The position numbers and the translations under genes were made by a program. From Chlorobiota bacterium (GTDB lineage: Bacteria > Bacteroidota > Ignavibacteria > OLB7): 64,000 bases of DNA. Below the pieces are notes generated by a model. The model was not told where the DNA came from and did not search any database. It saw only the letters and a list, made by a program, of their open reading frames with translations. Where the stretch lies: positions 419,626 through 483,625 of the forward strand of contig JAQBOZ010000028.1 of NCBI GenBank assembly GCA_028287785.1, given 5' to 3'. Positions 26,475 to 36,133 of this stretch are shown here, in pieces. The stretch's first letter is position 1. Each line of letters opens with the position of its first letter.

Positions 26475-26674
26475 GAGAGAACCAGTACCTTATGCTACTG
26501 ACGTTCGTAGGCGCGAGGATTCCAGTAATGGAACTGTGGATGAGAGAGGAAGGACCTTCGAACAAAGATATGATTATCGAACGAAAGCGATGCAAGGAGA
26601 ACATCCCTTATTTCCATCCTTTACGTCCGCCCCGTATCCGCTCTGGTAACGCCACGGGCCGTTGAAACGTTCCA

Positions 26675-26706
26675 TCGGCGGGCACGCCACGCGGCGCGCC
26701 CGCCGA
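26675..26706 (-). terminator. hairpin after the first T9SS cargo gene
   Basis: TCGGCGGGC pairs with GCCCGCCGA around a 14-base partly paired loop, about 30 bases past the stop of the gene ending at 26737. No T-run, so termination is probable rather than certain. Confidence 0.5.
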
Positions 26707-26736
26707 TACATTTCCGCAACTGATGCATGGAACCCG

Positions 26737-29703
26737 TTATCGCCGGACGATCATCTTCGCCACCTTCATCTCACCACGGGTGGTGAGGAGGCGGCAGAAA
26801 TACGCGCCGTTGTCCAGCGATCCGATATCGAAGCTCACCCGGCTGATCCCCCCCTTCATCGCCACGCCCGGAATCACCGTCAGCATCTGCTCCCCGCTGG
26901 CATTGAACACCTCCAGGCGAACCTGCTCATCCCTCGTCAGCCCGACATCGAGCGAGACATTGCCGGCCACGGGGTTCGGCATCGGGTCGGTCAGGAATGT
27001 CCGTTTGGCCGGGCCAAGCGTCTGGACCGCGATGGTGCCACGGCAGTTGCTGGACCCCTGAAGCTCCAGCGAGCTTATCGAAGCCGTGATCGGGAGCTTC
27101 TCCACGCTCTCGCAGTCATCGAACACCAGCATCGTATCGTACTGCGTTCCGATGCCGCCGGCGACCAGGCAGACCGCGATCCTCATCGCTGATTTCGAGG
27201 GGATCACAAGCGGAAGCTGCGATGGAGGGATGCTGTAGGAAAGATTCCCCACCATCATCACCCGTGAGACATGAAGCGGCTTCAGGCCGTAGTTGGCGAG
27301 CGTGATGCTGTCGCAACGGATCTCGTTGAAGTTGAGCGAATCCCCCTCCCATGTGCCACCGTGCGGGGTGGAGAGCGTATCGCCGGGCGAACGGCCCAGC
27401 ACGGCCAGCGTAAAGCCGCCTATGGTATCACGGTCCACCGTGGTGTTGCCCAGGGAATCGCGAAGGGTGATCTGATAGATCAGATCCTGCCGGGGATCGA
27501 CCTTGTGGAGCCTGAGCTTCACCAGCTTCGTGGGACGCTGCGCCGAATCGGTGAGCCATTCGCTGCTGCCGTTCACCAGCAGATCGACATTTGCCGATAC
27601 GATTCCCGATTCGCGGTAGCCTTCGAAATAGCTCAGATCCAGATCGCCGTTGCATCGGCCCAGTTCCCGAAGAGAACCGGGAGCCGATGTATCGGTACGG
27701 TGATCCACCGGGATTGTCGCCAGCGTCCTGTCGATACAGGAGCCGGCGATGGCGAGCGTTGCCAGCAGCGTGGTATCGTGGGCGTCGGGGAAACAGATGT
27801 CGATTGCGGCCCTCGCTCCCGGCACGAGCGTGATCGGCAGCGCGGTGGTGATCGTCGCGCGTGAGTCGTTATCGAGCAGCCAGGCGCGCGCGATGGTCTG
27901 CTCGAAGCCGCCGTAATTCTCGATCATCACGCGCCGGCAGACCCCGGAATCATTGAACCGGACCAGCGTATCGACGATAAGCGGCGCTGCTCCCGCGCCC
28001 ACGACCCGCACGGTAAAGCCGGGGATCTTGAAGTTCCTGAGCGTGGTCAGCCCGGCCGAATCGGTGCAGCGCATGGAGATCACCCCATCCTGATACGGAT
28101 CGATAAGCGTGGCATGGTAGCGGAGCGTATCGGAGCCACGGGCAATCGGATCGACCGTCACCCGCACGTTTACCGTATCCTTCGTCACCTCGACCGAGTC
28201 GATGCCGGAATCGGAGATGCCGTTATCGGAGATGACGCCATCGCCGGAGGCGCAGCTGTCGCGCCACGCGATCGACGGCGGGGAGTAATCGACCACAAGC
28301 TTTCGGAAGAGCAGACCGCCGGGATAGCCGTAGGAATTTGCATGGCCGTAACCGTAGACATACAGCCCGAACGCGGAATCGGCGCGGATGTAATGCGTTC
28401 CGGGGAACAACTGGATCTGCGCGTACTTGAAGCTGCTCCCCGGCACCGGAAGAAACGTGGCGCTCACAACGCTTCCATCCAGGCGGAGCGATCCCACGCC
28501 ATTGGCGGGAATCACGACGTTGATATAATGATATTCCGCCGGGAACTCCACATTGACGATGCTCTGAAACGCATATGCCGTATCGAACTGCTCCACCGGC
28601 GGGATCAGCAGCATAAAGGGATCGCCGATCGGGTGATCATCGAAACTGCCGTTGTCGGGGGCGGAATGCTCATACTGCGCCACAAGAATCGGCTGCGTGG
28701 CGGTAAAGCTCATCGCCTCGGAAAGCGGAAGCTCCAGCACGGTCCCCGCGCCTATCGTGAAGTTCCGGGTTCCGGTGGCCGACCCGACGACCTGAAGATT
28801 GGTCCCGCTGAACGCCGCCAGCACATGGACCAGCGAGGGAGCGTTGCTGCTGACCGGAAAGAAGGGGGCAACCAGCGCGTTCTTCCCCCATACCTCCGAC
28901 GGCGGGATCTGCTCGAAGACGTTATCGAGATTGGTCCCCAGATAGGTGGGAATACATACCCGCTCCGACCCGGCAAAGAGGGCCACCGGCTTGTCGGCCT
29001 GAATCTCCGTGCCGCTCACATCCTGATCGCTCTCCAGCCCGGCCTGGGCAAAGAACACCTCCCCCTGATCCAGCATCACGGTGAACGGCGCGTTCCCCCG
29101 CCCGTTGATATTGAGCCCCGGCGATGGCTTTACCTGCACCGTTGTCCCGTCCCGCGTTCCGATCACCGCGAACTCCGACGCATGCTCGAACGGCGTCGTG
29201 GGAAACTGGCTCCGGATGCCGTTGTGATAGCCAAGCACGATATATCGCCCGCGCAGGACATCGGCCGGAAGGCCAAGGAAGGCATCGGCGGAGAACTGCT
29301 TGATGCTGGAGCCATACAGGGTGATCTCCTCATTGGCGACCACATGGATCGACTTCAGAGTAAGCTCCCGCCGGGTGCTGCCGAACAGGTCGGGAAGCTC
29401 CACATCGTAGCCGAACATCCTGCCGATATCGACGGTCACCGTGAGGTTCGGCGTCGGCAGGTTCACGGTCCTGCTGACCCCCGTCTCCATATAGGTAAGC
29501 GTCACGGTGGCCGGCTTGCTGCATGCCAGATAGAGCTCGAGGGTCATCGGGTCATTCGGGCTATGGTCGATGTTCGTCATAAACGCGACCCAGAACTCCT
29601 TTCCCTTCGAATCGGCCACCTGGGCCGGGGCGGAGACCGTTACGAGAAGAAGAAGGAGAAATGCGGCGCTGGTATATTTTCCAAGTGTAGCCATCGTGGT
29701 CAA
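26737..29703 (-). CDS. IgGFc-binding-domain surface protein with T9SS sorting domain
   Basis: A 988-residue secreted protein. Signal peptide about 1-28 (FLLLLLVTVSAPAQ). Residues about 30-480 resemble the IgGFc-binding N-terminal domain (GKEFWVAFMTN, PVALFAGSERVCIP, FEQIPPSEVWGKNALVAPF). Two or three immunoglobulin-like/ASH segments follow. The last ~85 residues are a type A T9SS sorting domain (DPMPNPVAGNVSLDVGL, GGISRVSFDIGSLDNGAYFCRL, final KMIVRR). Known T9SS biology implies export across the outer membrane and surface anchoring or release; adhesion is the likely role but unproven. In-frame ATG codons at 29703 and 29694 are both plausible. Confidence 0.88.
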   Translation of the reverse strand: MTTMATLGKYTSAAFLLLLLVTVSAPAQVADSKGKEFWVAFMTNIDHSPNDPMTLELYLACSKPATVTLTYMETGVSRTVNLPTPNLTVTVDIGRMFGYDVELPDLFGSTRRELTLKSIHVVANEEITLYGSSIKQFSADAFLGLPADVLRGRYIVLGYHNGIRSQFPTTPFEHASEFAVIGTRDGTTVQVKPSPGLNINGRGNAPFTVMLDQGEVFFAQAGLESDQDVSGTEIQADKPVALFAGSERVCIPTYLGTNLDNVFEQIPPSEVWGKNALVAPFFPVSSNAPSLVHVLAAFSGTNLQVVGSATGTRNFTIGAGTVLELPLSEAMSFTATQPILVAQYEHSAPDNGSFDDHPIGDPFMLLIPPVEQFDTAYAFQSIVNVEFPAEYHYINVVIPANGVGSLRLDGSVVSATFLPVPGSSFKYAQIQLFPGTHYIRADSAFGLYVYGYGHANSYGYPGGLLFRKLVVDYSPPSIAWRDSCASGDGVISDNGISDSGIDSVEVTKDTVNVRVTVDPIARGSDTLRYHATLIDPYQDGVISMRCTDSAGLTTLRNFKIPGFTVRVVGAGAAPLIVDTLVRFNDSGVCRRVMIENYGGFEQTIARAWLLDNDSRATITTALPITLVPGARAAIDICFPDAHDTTLLATLAIAGSCIDRTLATIPVDHRTDTSAPGSLRELGRCNGDLDLSYFEGYRESGIVSANVDLLVNGSSEWLTDSAQRPTKLVKLRLHKVDPRQDLIYQITLRDSLGNTTVDRDTIGGFTLAVLGRSPGDTLSTPHGGTWEGDSLNFNEIRCDSITLANYGLKPLHVSRVMMVGNLSYSIPPSQLPLVIPSKSAMRIAVCLVAGGIGTQYDTMLVFDDCESVEKLPITASISSLELQGSSNCRGTIAVQTLGPAKRTFLTDPMPNPVAGNVSLDVGLTRDEQVRLEVFNASGEQMLTVIPGVAMKGGISRVSFDIGSLDNGAYFCRLLTTRGEMKVAKMIVRR

Positions 29704-29841
29704 GGGTCAGGTATGGAATGATCGACCGGGGAGCGGATAATATCGTTCAACCGAAGGGATTATCCTCTCCCAATAACACGGCAGCGCCGGTTATGTCGCA
29801 CTATCAGCCGGAGAGCCCTTGGAATTGTCGCGATAGCCGGT

Positions 29842-30204
29842 TCAGATGAGGCGCCCCTCGTTTCCGGTTTCGGCGAGATTGGCGTAGAAAACATCCCAGA
29901 TCATGATATCGGTTGTTCCGATCTCGTTCATCGGGCTGCCGGCGCTCAGCTCGCGCGCCTCCTCCTCGCTCTCGGCGGCCACCAGGGTCAGCCCGGCGGC
30001 ATGATGTTCGAATCCGCCGCCGCCACAGCCGAGAAGTTTTCCCCTGCTCTTCAGATCCTTCAGCCAGGCCATCAGCCGGGGGATGCGGCTCTCGAACTCC
30101 TCCTGCCTGAATGTCTCATCCGGCTCGGTTGCCCTCCAGATGAACGCATAGACCGCCCGCAGGCGGCCGTCGGGATGCGCGGGTGGGATATCTGATTCGC
30201 TCAT
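29842..30204 (-). CDS. YciI-like small protein
   Basis: A 120-residue protein resembling the YCII-related dimeric alpha/beta barrel: LRAVYAFIWRATEP, the central AGLTLVAAESEEEARELSAGSP and DIMIWDVFYANL. YciI-like proteins are often small enzymes or accessory proteins of unknown substrate. ATG 30204 is chosen because GGAG lies 5 bases upstream and the family starts here; the longer open frame overlaps the Nudix gene. It follows the Nudix gene by 29 bases on the same strand, so they are likely co-transcribed. Confidence 0.75.
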   Translation of the reverse strand: MSESDIPPAHPDGRLRAVYAFIWRATEPDETFRQEEFESRIPRLMAWLKDLKSRGKLLGCGGGGFEHHAAGLTLVAAESEEEARELSAGSPMNEIGTTDIMIWDVFYANLAETGNEGRLI

Positions 30205-30233
30205 GCCAGCTCCATCGTTGCTGAATGATTGTT

Positions 30234-30737
30234 CTACGCCGGCTTCTCCACCCACGAATCGTCCCACGAGAAATAGGCTTCGCCGGCATTGTGCATCTCG
30301 AAAAGATGTCCCGGATAGCCGATCACCAGCTCCGGCATCTCCGCGACCGGAACATATCGAAGTTCCAGGCTTTCGCCATCCAGGGGGCCAAGCTCCCCGC
30401 CGACCACGCGACACTCGAAGAGGATCACCAGATACTCCACGCGATCGCCATTGCCGTAGACATGCTCAAATATCCCCTCGCCGCTGAACACGCCGGCAAC
30501 GCGAACCGGGATCACGCGCAACCCCGTCTCCTCGCGAACCTCCCGCACAATGGCCTCCGCCGGCGCCTCTCCTGGATCGATCGCGCCGGCCGGAAGGCTC
30601 CATCGCCCGCTCTCGCTTCCACGCTGGATCAGCACCCTTCCCCCGGCATCCCGGATAATGGCGGCAACCGATGGAACCTGGAGAAGATCATTCCCCACCT
30701 TGTCTCTGAGGTTACGAAGGTGACTGGAAATCGGCAT
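30234..30737 (-). CDS. Nudix hydrolase
   Basis: A 167-residue pyrophosphohydrolase with a complete Nudix box, G-x5-E-x7-REVREETGL, in the stretch starting [13 protein letters not shown]. The upstream strand pattern [28 protein letters not shown] is typical. Substrate (nucleotide sugar, NADH or damaged nucleotide) cannot be told from sequence. It lies 6 bases after the alpha/beta-hydrolase gene, in an apparent operon of small enzymes. Confidence 0.93.
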   Translation of the reverse strand: MPISSHLRNLRDKVGNDLLQVPSVAAIIRDAGGRVLIQRGSESGRWSLPAGAIDPGEAPAEAIVREVREETGLRVIPVRVAGVFSGEGIFEHVYGNGDRVEYLVILFECRVVGGELGPLDGESLELRYVPVAEMPELVIGYPGHLFEMHNAGEAYFSWDDSWVEKPA

Positions 30738-30743
30738 TGCGTG

Positions 30744-31640
30744 TCAACGATGGATAGATGGCGCGGAGCGTGAACAGGTTACGCGCAGGATGAAGGGCCG
30801 GATTGCCCCGGCGAGAAGATCGGGACGCTCCAGCCACGGGTAATGGCCGGCATCGGGGATGGAGCGATATTCCGAACCGGCGAGCATGTCCGCCAGACCG
30901 ATGGCGCCGGACGACGGCCGCGGGTCGCGATCACCATGAACGATCAGCGCCGGCAGCGGGAGGGAGGCAACGGCGCGGCGCATCTCCCCATCGACGGCCA
31001 GCCGCTCCCAGTCGGCATTTCCGGCGGCGTTCACCTCGTAATTCATCGGGCACTCGTATTCAGGTGCCGGGAAGTTCGCGGGGTCCGCCATATCGGTCCT
31101 GAGCTTGATGGCGAGCATCTCATCCCGAATCCCCGCCTGCTCCATCGCGGACGCGGAGTCTCGCCGCCGGCGCAGATCGTGAAAGCGGGACAATTCCTCC
31201 GCCGTCATCCGCGATTCGTAGTTCCGCCGGTACTGCTCCCCGCCATGCGGCTCAAGGCCGCTGGTGCCGATCAACAGCAGCCCTGACGCGCGCTCGGGGT
31301 GCGCCGCGGCGTAGGCCAGCGCCAGGGAGCACCCCCATGAGTGTCCCCCCACAATCCACCGTTCCACCCCCATCCGCTCGCGAAGCGCGTCGAGATCGGC
31401 CACGTGGGTGGCGACATCGTAGGGAGGGCGCCGCTCCGAGCGACCGCAACCGCGTTGATCGTAGCGATGGACCGTGGCGATATCATCGATCATCCCGGCA
31501 ATCATCGCCAGGTTATCGCACGCGCCCGGACCGCCATGACAGAGAACGACGGGAATGCCCGTCCCCTGACGCCGCGTGAAGATGCCGATGCCGTTGGCAT
31601 CGATGATCGACTCATGACAGTATCGCGCGGGAATATCCAT
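30744..31640 (-). CDS. alpha/beta hydrolase, proline iminopeptidase-like (S33)
   Basis: A 298-residue cytoplasmic hydrolase. Oxyanion motif HGGPG at about 35-39, then YDQRGCGRS, nucleophile elbow GHSWG with S101, catalytic Asp in VHGDRDPRPSS and His in PDAGHYPW. The pattern matches prolyl aminopeptidases and related S33 enzymes that release N-terminal proline; other small esters or amides are possible substrates. First of an apparent Nudix/YciI-like operon. Confidence 0.88.
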   Translation of the reverse strand: MDIPARYCHESIIDANGIGIFTRRQGTGIPVVLCHGGPGACDNLAMIAGMIDDIATVHRYDQRGCGRSERRPPYDVATHVADLDALRERMGVERWIVGGHSWGCSLALAYAAAHPERASGLLLIGTSGLEPHGGEQYRRNYESRMTAEELSRFHDLRRRRDSASAMEQAGIRDEMLAIKLRTDMADPANFPAPEYECPMNYEVNAAGNADWERLAVDGEMRRAVASLPLPALIVHGDRDPRPSSGAIGLADMLAGSEYRSIPDAGHYPWLERPDLLAGAIRPFILRVTCSRSAPSIHR

Positions 31641-31698
31641 GAATATCGATGCCTGTTAGTTTGGATGAGCGAACATCATCGCCGGAAATGCGATCGGG

Positions 31699-32466
31699 TC
31701 ATGGTTTCACCGCTCGTGTCGCGATAAACGCCGGAGCATAGTTCGACAACGGACGATCGGCCCAGCAGTCCTCGTAGAACCCGGCAATCAGCAATCCCGC
31801 CTCGGTCTGTCCACCGATCTGATCCTCCAGCATATGGCCGAACACAAGCGGCTCATTCCCGGCGATATATCGCTCCCGTTCCTCCGCGCCGATGCTGGTG
31901 AAATCCGAATAGGGAAGCTGATGCCGCACCTCGAAGATGCCCCGATCCGCGAGGTCCTGATCGAACAGGTAGAGAAACGGGTTGGTGAAGCCGGAGAGGA
32001 GGGCGCCGCCATGCCGCAGCACCCGGAATGCCTCGCGCCAGACCGGACGGACATCGGGGACAAAGCAATTGGAACAGGGATGAAAAATCAGGTCGAAACT
32101 CTCATCGGCAAAGCAGGAGAGATCGCGCATATCCCCTTCAACCGTCGTTATCTCCAGCCCCTCCCGTTCCGCCACGAGCCGGTCCTGCGCAAGCTGCATC
32201 GGCGAATTATCGAACACCGTCACGCAGGCCCCGGCGGCCGCCAGAATCGGCCCCTGCTGGCCGCCACCGGAGGCAAGGCAGAGGATATCACGTCCGGCGA
32301 GATTCGGGAACCAGCCCGAGGGAACGGGCTTCTGCGGCGTAAGCACGATCTCCCATATTCCCCGGCGCGCGGCCGCGACGGCCTCCGGGCCCACCGGAAT
32401 GGTCCACTGATTCCCCCGCTCCACACTGCTGTCCCACGCGACGCGATTATATTCCCGGATATCCAT
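31699..32466 (-). CDS. class I SAM-dependent methyltransferase
   Basis: A 255-residue protein. SAM-binding motif I reads [19 protein letters not shown], acidic motif [10 protein letters not shown], motif [27 protein letters not shown], then the post-motif [14 protein letters not shown]. The substrate is unknown; the Ser/Gly-rich motif I variant is common in a Bacteroidota-wide methyltransferase group. ATG 32466 is chosen; the longer open frame runs through repeat A2. It is about 130 bases downstream of the secreted-protein gene, separated from it by that repeat. Confidence 0.85.
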   Translation of the reverse strand: MDIREYNRVAWDSSVERGNQWTIPVGPEAVAAARRGIWEIVLTPQKPVPSGWFPNLAGRDILCLASGGGQQGPILAAAGACVTVFDNSPMQLAQDRLVAEREGLEITTVEGDMRDLSCFADESFDLIFHPCSNCFVPDVRPVWREAFRVLRHGGALLSGFTNPFLYLFDQDLADRGIFEVRHQLPYSDFTSIGAEERERYIAGNEPLVFGHMLEDQIGGQTEAGLLIAGFYEDCWADRPLSNYAPAFIATRAVKP

Positions 32467-32488
32467 GTATGATTGATAAGGTCTGGCG

Positions 32489-32593
32489 GGGCGCGCGGGG
32501 CGATGCCCCCGCGCACCAGGGATTGCGCCCCTCCGGGGCTTGAGAAGATTGCTCCGCCAACGCAGCGGATGATTGTTGTTCAACAGTCTGTCA
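32489..32593 (-). repeat. family A dispersed element, copy A2
   Basis: In the minus direction it reads TGACAGACTGTTGAAC, then ATCCGCTGCGTTGGCGGA, then the core around GGAGGGGCGCAATCCCT and a GC hairpin: about 85-90% like copy A1 by eye. Its first three bases supply the stop codon of the secreted-protein gene, exactly as A1 does for the DUF1003 gene. Confidence 0.75.
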
Positions 32594-33157
32594 ATGTCGC
32601 TTCGCCGGGGGAGTAAACTCGAATGAATTAAGAATGGCGGCAATCTGATCGTCCGCCGATGGCCGGCCATCGGCGGTGAGAATCATGAACTGATAACCAT
32701 ATCCGTCCATCAACGTGATCACGTTATATGTCGGCGGATTTTTCTTTACGGGCGCCTTCGCCAGCATGAAATGAAACGCCTTTTTCCCGCCAAGCGCCGT
32801 GTATCCGGTATCGATGATGATGCCGCCACGCCTCCTGGCCTGGCCGACGAACTGCTCCACCACCTCTTCATCGAGCGTATCGGCGGCGTCGATTTTGATG
32901 ACGCCGAACACCATCACCCTTCGCTGATCGATGCTGCGGAATGCCCACGCGAAATTGTACTGCTCCTTCATCTGCCGCTCGGCCGTGGTATCCTCATACC
33001 AGCTGTTGCCGGGAATCGTGATGCGGCAGTGAAATTGCTCGTTTGTAAATGTCTGGGCATGGACAGCGAAGGGAAATACAGCGGCAAAGGCCGCGCATGC
33101 AAGCAGATGCCGGAATATCACCGTATGGAAATTATATGATTGCATAACATTCAGCAT
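32591..33157 (-). CDS. secreted protein of unknown function
   Basis: About 188 residues with a signal peptide ending near AVHAQ. The mature part ([51 protein letters not shown], final [10 protein letters not shown]) resembles PsbP/DUF1795-type lipoprotein folds, in which a short-chain alpha/beta domain ends in a SFEF-like strand. Function unknown. ATG 33157 is chosen; ATG 33145 is equally possible, and neither has a strong ribosome site. The TGA stop is part of repeat A2. Confidence 0.65.
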   Translation of the reverse strand: MLNVMQSYNFHTVIFRHLLACAAFAAVFPFAVHAQTFTNEQFHCRITIPGNSWYEDTTAERQMKEQYNFAWAFRSIDQRRVMVFGVIKIDAADTLDEEVVEQFVGQARRRGGIIIDTGYTALGGKKAFHFMLAKAPVKKNPPTYNVITLMDGYGYQFMILTADGRPSADDQIAAILNSFEFTPPAKRH

Positions 33158-33176
33158 TGGGATGATCGATGCATCA

Positions 33177-33362
33177 TCAATCCTTATCGCGTTGCTTCCT
33201 GCTCCGGGATCTGAAAAAGAATGCTCCCGCAATCAGAAGGCCGGTCATTATTACCTCGAACGTTCCGGCGCCCCGCGCCACTCCGGGGTGAATCTCTCCG
33301 ACGTGGATTTCTTCGTCGTGCTTTCCTGTTGTGCGGAAGACGGCGAACTTACCACGAGGGAA
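33177..33362 (-). pseudogene. fragment with C-terminal membrane anchor, no normal start
   Basis: An open minus-strand frame of 61 codons read by hand. It ends in a well-formed anchor: GAGTFEVIMTGLLIAGAFFF followed by a basic tail RSRSRKQRDKD and TGA. The preceding part (KHDEEIHVGEIHPGVARG) looks protein-like. There is an in-frame stop directly upstream and no ATG; the only usual start would be a GTG at 33279-33281, giving 35 residues. It may be the remnant of a longer membrane protein, a sequencing-frameshift victim or a true tiny membrane protein. Confidence 0.4.
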
Positions 33363-33527
33363 TTACGCACCGCCTCCAGCTCCCGCGCATCACAACGCCG
33401 ATCGCTCCGACTGACAGCGAACCGGGGCTCCTCCATGAATCCACAATCTCCCCGCTCTCCCCTTTCCGTTGAACGTAACAAAAAAAGCCGGAGCGGGAAA
33501 CGGTGGAATTCCAAGGCGATGGCGGCG

Positions 33528-35969
33528 TCAGAATGTGGCGCCGGAAACGGTGAAGATGAACTTCGGTTTTTCCGTCTGCGAAAGCCGCGCGGAGAGATCG
33601 AACCGGAAGAAGAGGAGAATCCGGTTGAGCCCGATACCGGCCTCGTAGTAATACCGGTCGGCGGTGGCATCCGTTGTCCCCAGCGTGGTGCCGGTGTAGG
33701 CGAGCGTCTCGGGGGTGAACGCCGTCCAGCCGATGCGGCCAAGCGCGATAAACTCGATCCCGAACGAAGCGATGTTCGGTATCCGAAGCACGCCGGGAAT
33801 CACCTCACCGAAATTATGTTCCAGCGAAAGCGCCACGTAGCGATCGCCGTAGAACTCCTTCACCCCCATTCCCCGGAATGCCGCGTCCGCCGCGACCGAC
33901 GATACCGCCGACTCCAGACTGAAGAACCGTTGCGGTGGCGGCGTCCCGGCGGAGATCCCCGCGCCAAGCCTCATGTCGAGCGTCCATAACGGAAGCGTCG
34001 ATGTCTTCAGGGCCAGCGATCCGTAGAGCTGCCGGAAGGCGAAACTGCTCGGGATGATCGATGGGTCCGATATCTCGCCGCCGATCTGCGCCCCCAGGCC
34101 GCCAAGACGCCGGTAGGAGCTGTAGTTCAGATCCAGCTCGAAGCCGAACGAACGCATCGTGCCGGCGATTGCCGGCGGGTTGTCGCGAAACCTCCTCTCG
34201 CCGCCGAACACTGCGAACGTTGCATGGTTGCCGGCCGCGCTCTGATCCTCGTTCCGGAAGAAGAGCCGGAGCATCGACGGATGGACAAACAGCTCCCGCC
34301 GCACCTGACGAAGCTGGCCGATGCCCGCCTCCACGCCGACGGTGAAGCCATCAGCGTAGAAGTAATCGCCGTAATCGCTCCGCGTCAGCAGGGCAATCGG
34401 CGTGATCGCGGCGGAGGTGATCGCATACGGGTTATCGCGCCGGGCCAGGCGACGGTAGGCCTCCCCCCACGCCGAAAAGAGTCGCGCGCGATCGAACCAT
34501 CCCCTTGCTCCCAGTTCGCCGTACCAGCGTTTGTCGGCGGTCCCGAATCCCCCCTTGATCGTCCCCTCGATATCCGGGACCACCTCCCCGATCAACCCGG
34601 CGCCGAAGTACGCCCCCGTCACCCGGTTATACCGGAAGATATCGTCAAGCCCGGTGAACGGTCGCCGGTTCAGCTTCCCGATCACGCGGGGAATCTCCCC
34701 CAGCGCCTTTTCCAGAAAACTGGTTCCCTCCACCGAATCGGGGTTGTCCTGCGCCCGCCGGATATCCTCGTAGGCGGCGGCCTCCTCCGGCCGGAGCGGC
34801 AGCACCGCCCCCTGCGTCCAGTACGCGGAGTCGAAATGATCGGCTGATTCATTGACCTCCACGCGACGGCGCGAGAAGATATCGGCCGGCAGCGGCGCGT
34901 TCAGCTCGTAGTCGTAGGCAACGGTTTCGATATCGATATCGAGGCGTGGGGCGATGATCCAGAAGATGGACGCCTGCGCGGAGCCGTGGATACGCATGCC
35001 GGACGGCACCACGAAGCGCCCGTCCGTCTCCTCGAACTTCTGCTGGTACGTCAGCTCGGCATCAAACGGCAGCTCCACCGCGCGGTTCGGTCGCAGATCC
35101 ACGTAGAGCGGCACGGCGCGGATGGAATCGATATCGATATAGCCGGAGAAGAGCTTTCGTCCGTTCGATTTCGGCGTCACGCGGACGCGATTGATCACTG
35201 TCGAATCCTCAGTGCGCGTGCTCCGCTCCAGCACGAAATCGTAGAAGTTGAGCGCATCGGGATGGAACGGCGTGGCGATCGATTCCCCCAGTATCTCCAC
35301 GGCGTCATCGTAGGCGTTCAGGTTGGTCCCGAATGCCACCAGGTTGGACTCCGCCGGGATGTTCACGGTCTGCCGCCGCTGGATGATCTCGTTGAAATAA
35401 TTTCCCGACTTCCTGTAGTAGCCTCTGGAGTATGATTCGAAGATCGAGACGATCGTTGTGTCATCCCGTCGGCTGGACCGTCCGGCAGTGAGCGTATCGG
35501 TGCTGGCGATGAACTTTGTGTAGAGCATGTAGCCGTAGCTTTCAAGCGAATCGCTCATCCGCGCCTTGCGCCTGATGGCCTTCCGCATCAGCGAAACGCC
35601 CGGGTCCTCCGCCGCCACCACGACCCCGGCGGCCTGAAACGGCGCGCTTGCCAGCGCCACGATGACATGCACCGAATCCTTCCGCACAACGATCTCCCGC
35701 CGCTCCTTCCGATAGCCGATCGACGAGAAGACCAGCGCGTAATTCCCCGGCGCCAGCCGCAGCAGGAACGTCCCCTGCGCCGTGGTGATCCTCCCCTTTT
35801 TGGTCCCCTCCACGCGCACTGTCACAAAACCGAGCGGCCCTCCGGTCGCCGAATCGCTCACGCGGCCATCGACCGGGATCGTCTCCTCGCCCTGCCGGGC
35901 AAAAGCGGCACGTCCGATCAGCAGCAACGGGATCAGCAGAAGGAGGATCTTGATCGTTCGCACTGGCAT
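33528..35969 (-). CDS. DUF5686 / carboxypeptidase-regulatory-like outer membrane protein (paralog)
   Basis: An 813-residue exported protein with signal peptide MPVRTIKILLLLIPLLLIG and a cleavage region near AFARQ. A regulatory-like beta-sandwich follows at about 25-110 (VDGRVSDSATGGPLGFVTVRV, GTFLLRLAPGNYALVF), then DUF5686 with RRQTVNIPAESNLVAFG and a barrel-like end finishing VSGATF. It is clearly homologous to the protein at 7427-9835 but diverged. Only ATG 35969 gives a signal peptide, so the longer open frame is rejected. Copy A3 of family A lies between it and the Tat-substrate gene. Confidence 0.85.
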   Translation of the reverse strand: MPVRTIKILLLLIPLLLIGRAAFARQGEETIPVDGRVSDSATGGPLGFVTVRVEGTKKGRITTAQGTFLLRLAPGNYALVFSSIGYRKERREIVVRKDSVHVIVALASAPFQAAGVVVAAEDPGVSLMRKAIRRKARMSDSLESYGYMLYTKFIASTDTLTAGRSSRRDDTTIVSIFESYSRGYYRKSGNYFNEIIQRRQTVNIPAESNLVAFGTNLNAYDDAVEILGESIATPFHPDALNFYDFVLERSTRTEDSTVINRVRVTPKSNGRKLFSGYIDIDSIRAVPLYVDLRPNRAVELPFDAELTYQQKFEETDGRFVVPSGMRIHGSAQASIFWIIAPRLDIDIETVAYDYELNAPLPADIFSRRRVEVNESADHFDSAYWTQGAVLPLRPEEAAAYEDIRRAQDNPDSVEGTSFLEKALGEIPRVIGKLNRRPFTGLDDIFRYNRVTGAYFGAGLIGEVVPDIEGTIKGGFGTADKRWYGELGARGWFDRARLFSAWGEAYRRLARRDNPYAITSAAITPIALLTRSDYGDYFYADGFTVGVEAGIGQLRQVRRELFVHPSMLRLFFRNEDQSAAGNHATFAVFGGERRFRDNPPAIAGTMRSFGFELDLNYSSYRRLGGLGAQIGGEISDPSIIPSSFAFRQLYGSLALKTSTLPLWTLDMRLGAGISAGTPPPQRFFSLESAVSSVAADAAFRGMGVKEFYGDRYVALSLEHNFGEVIPGVLRIPNIASFGIEFIALGRIGWTAFTPETLAYTGTTLGTTDATADRYYYEAGIGLNRILLFFRFDLSARLSQTEKPKFIFTVSGATF

Positions 35970-36040
35970 TATCCAACGGTTATCGAAGAGAAGTCCATCG
36001 GCATTAGCGAACGATTCCCGCCAAGGTTGCAACCGTATAA

Positions 36041-36133
36041 AAGACCGCTGAACAACGACATCGGCCGCCCTCATCCTCTCAAGCCCCGGAGAGGCGCAAT
36101 CCCTGCCGCGCGGAGCAGCGCCCCACGCGCCTA
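36041..36133 (+). repeat. family A dispersed element, copy A3
   Basis: More diverged than A1 and A2. It keeps AAGACCGCTGAACAACGA, then CTCAAGCCCCGGAGAGGCGC followed by AATCCCT, and the GC-rich right end. At its right edge, read in the minus direction, TTTTAGGCGCG contains the TAG stop of the Tat-substrate gene, so this copy abuts a stop codon from the opposite end. Confidence 0.65.
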
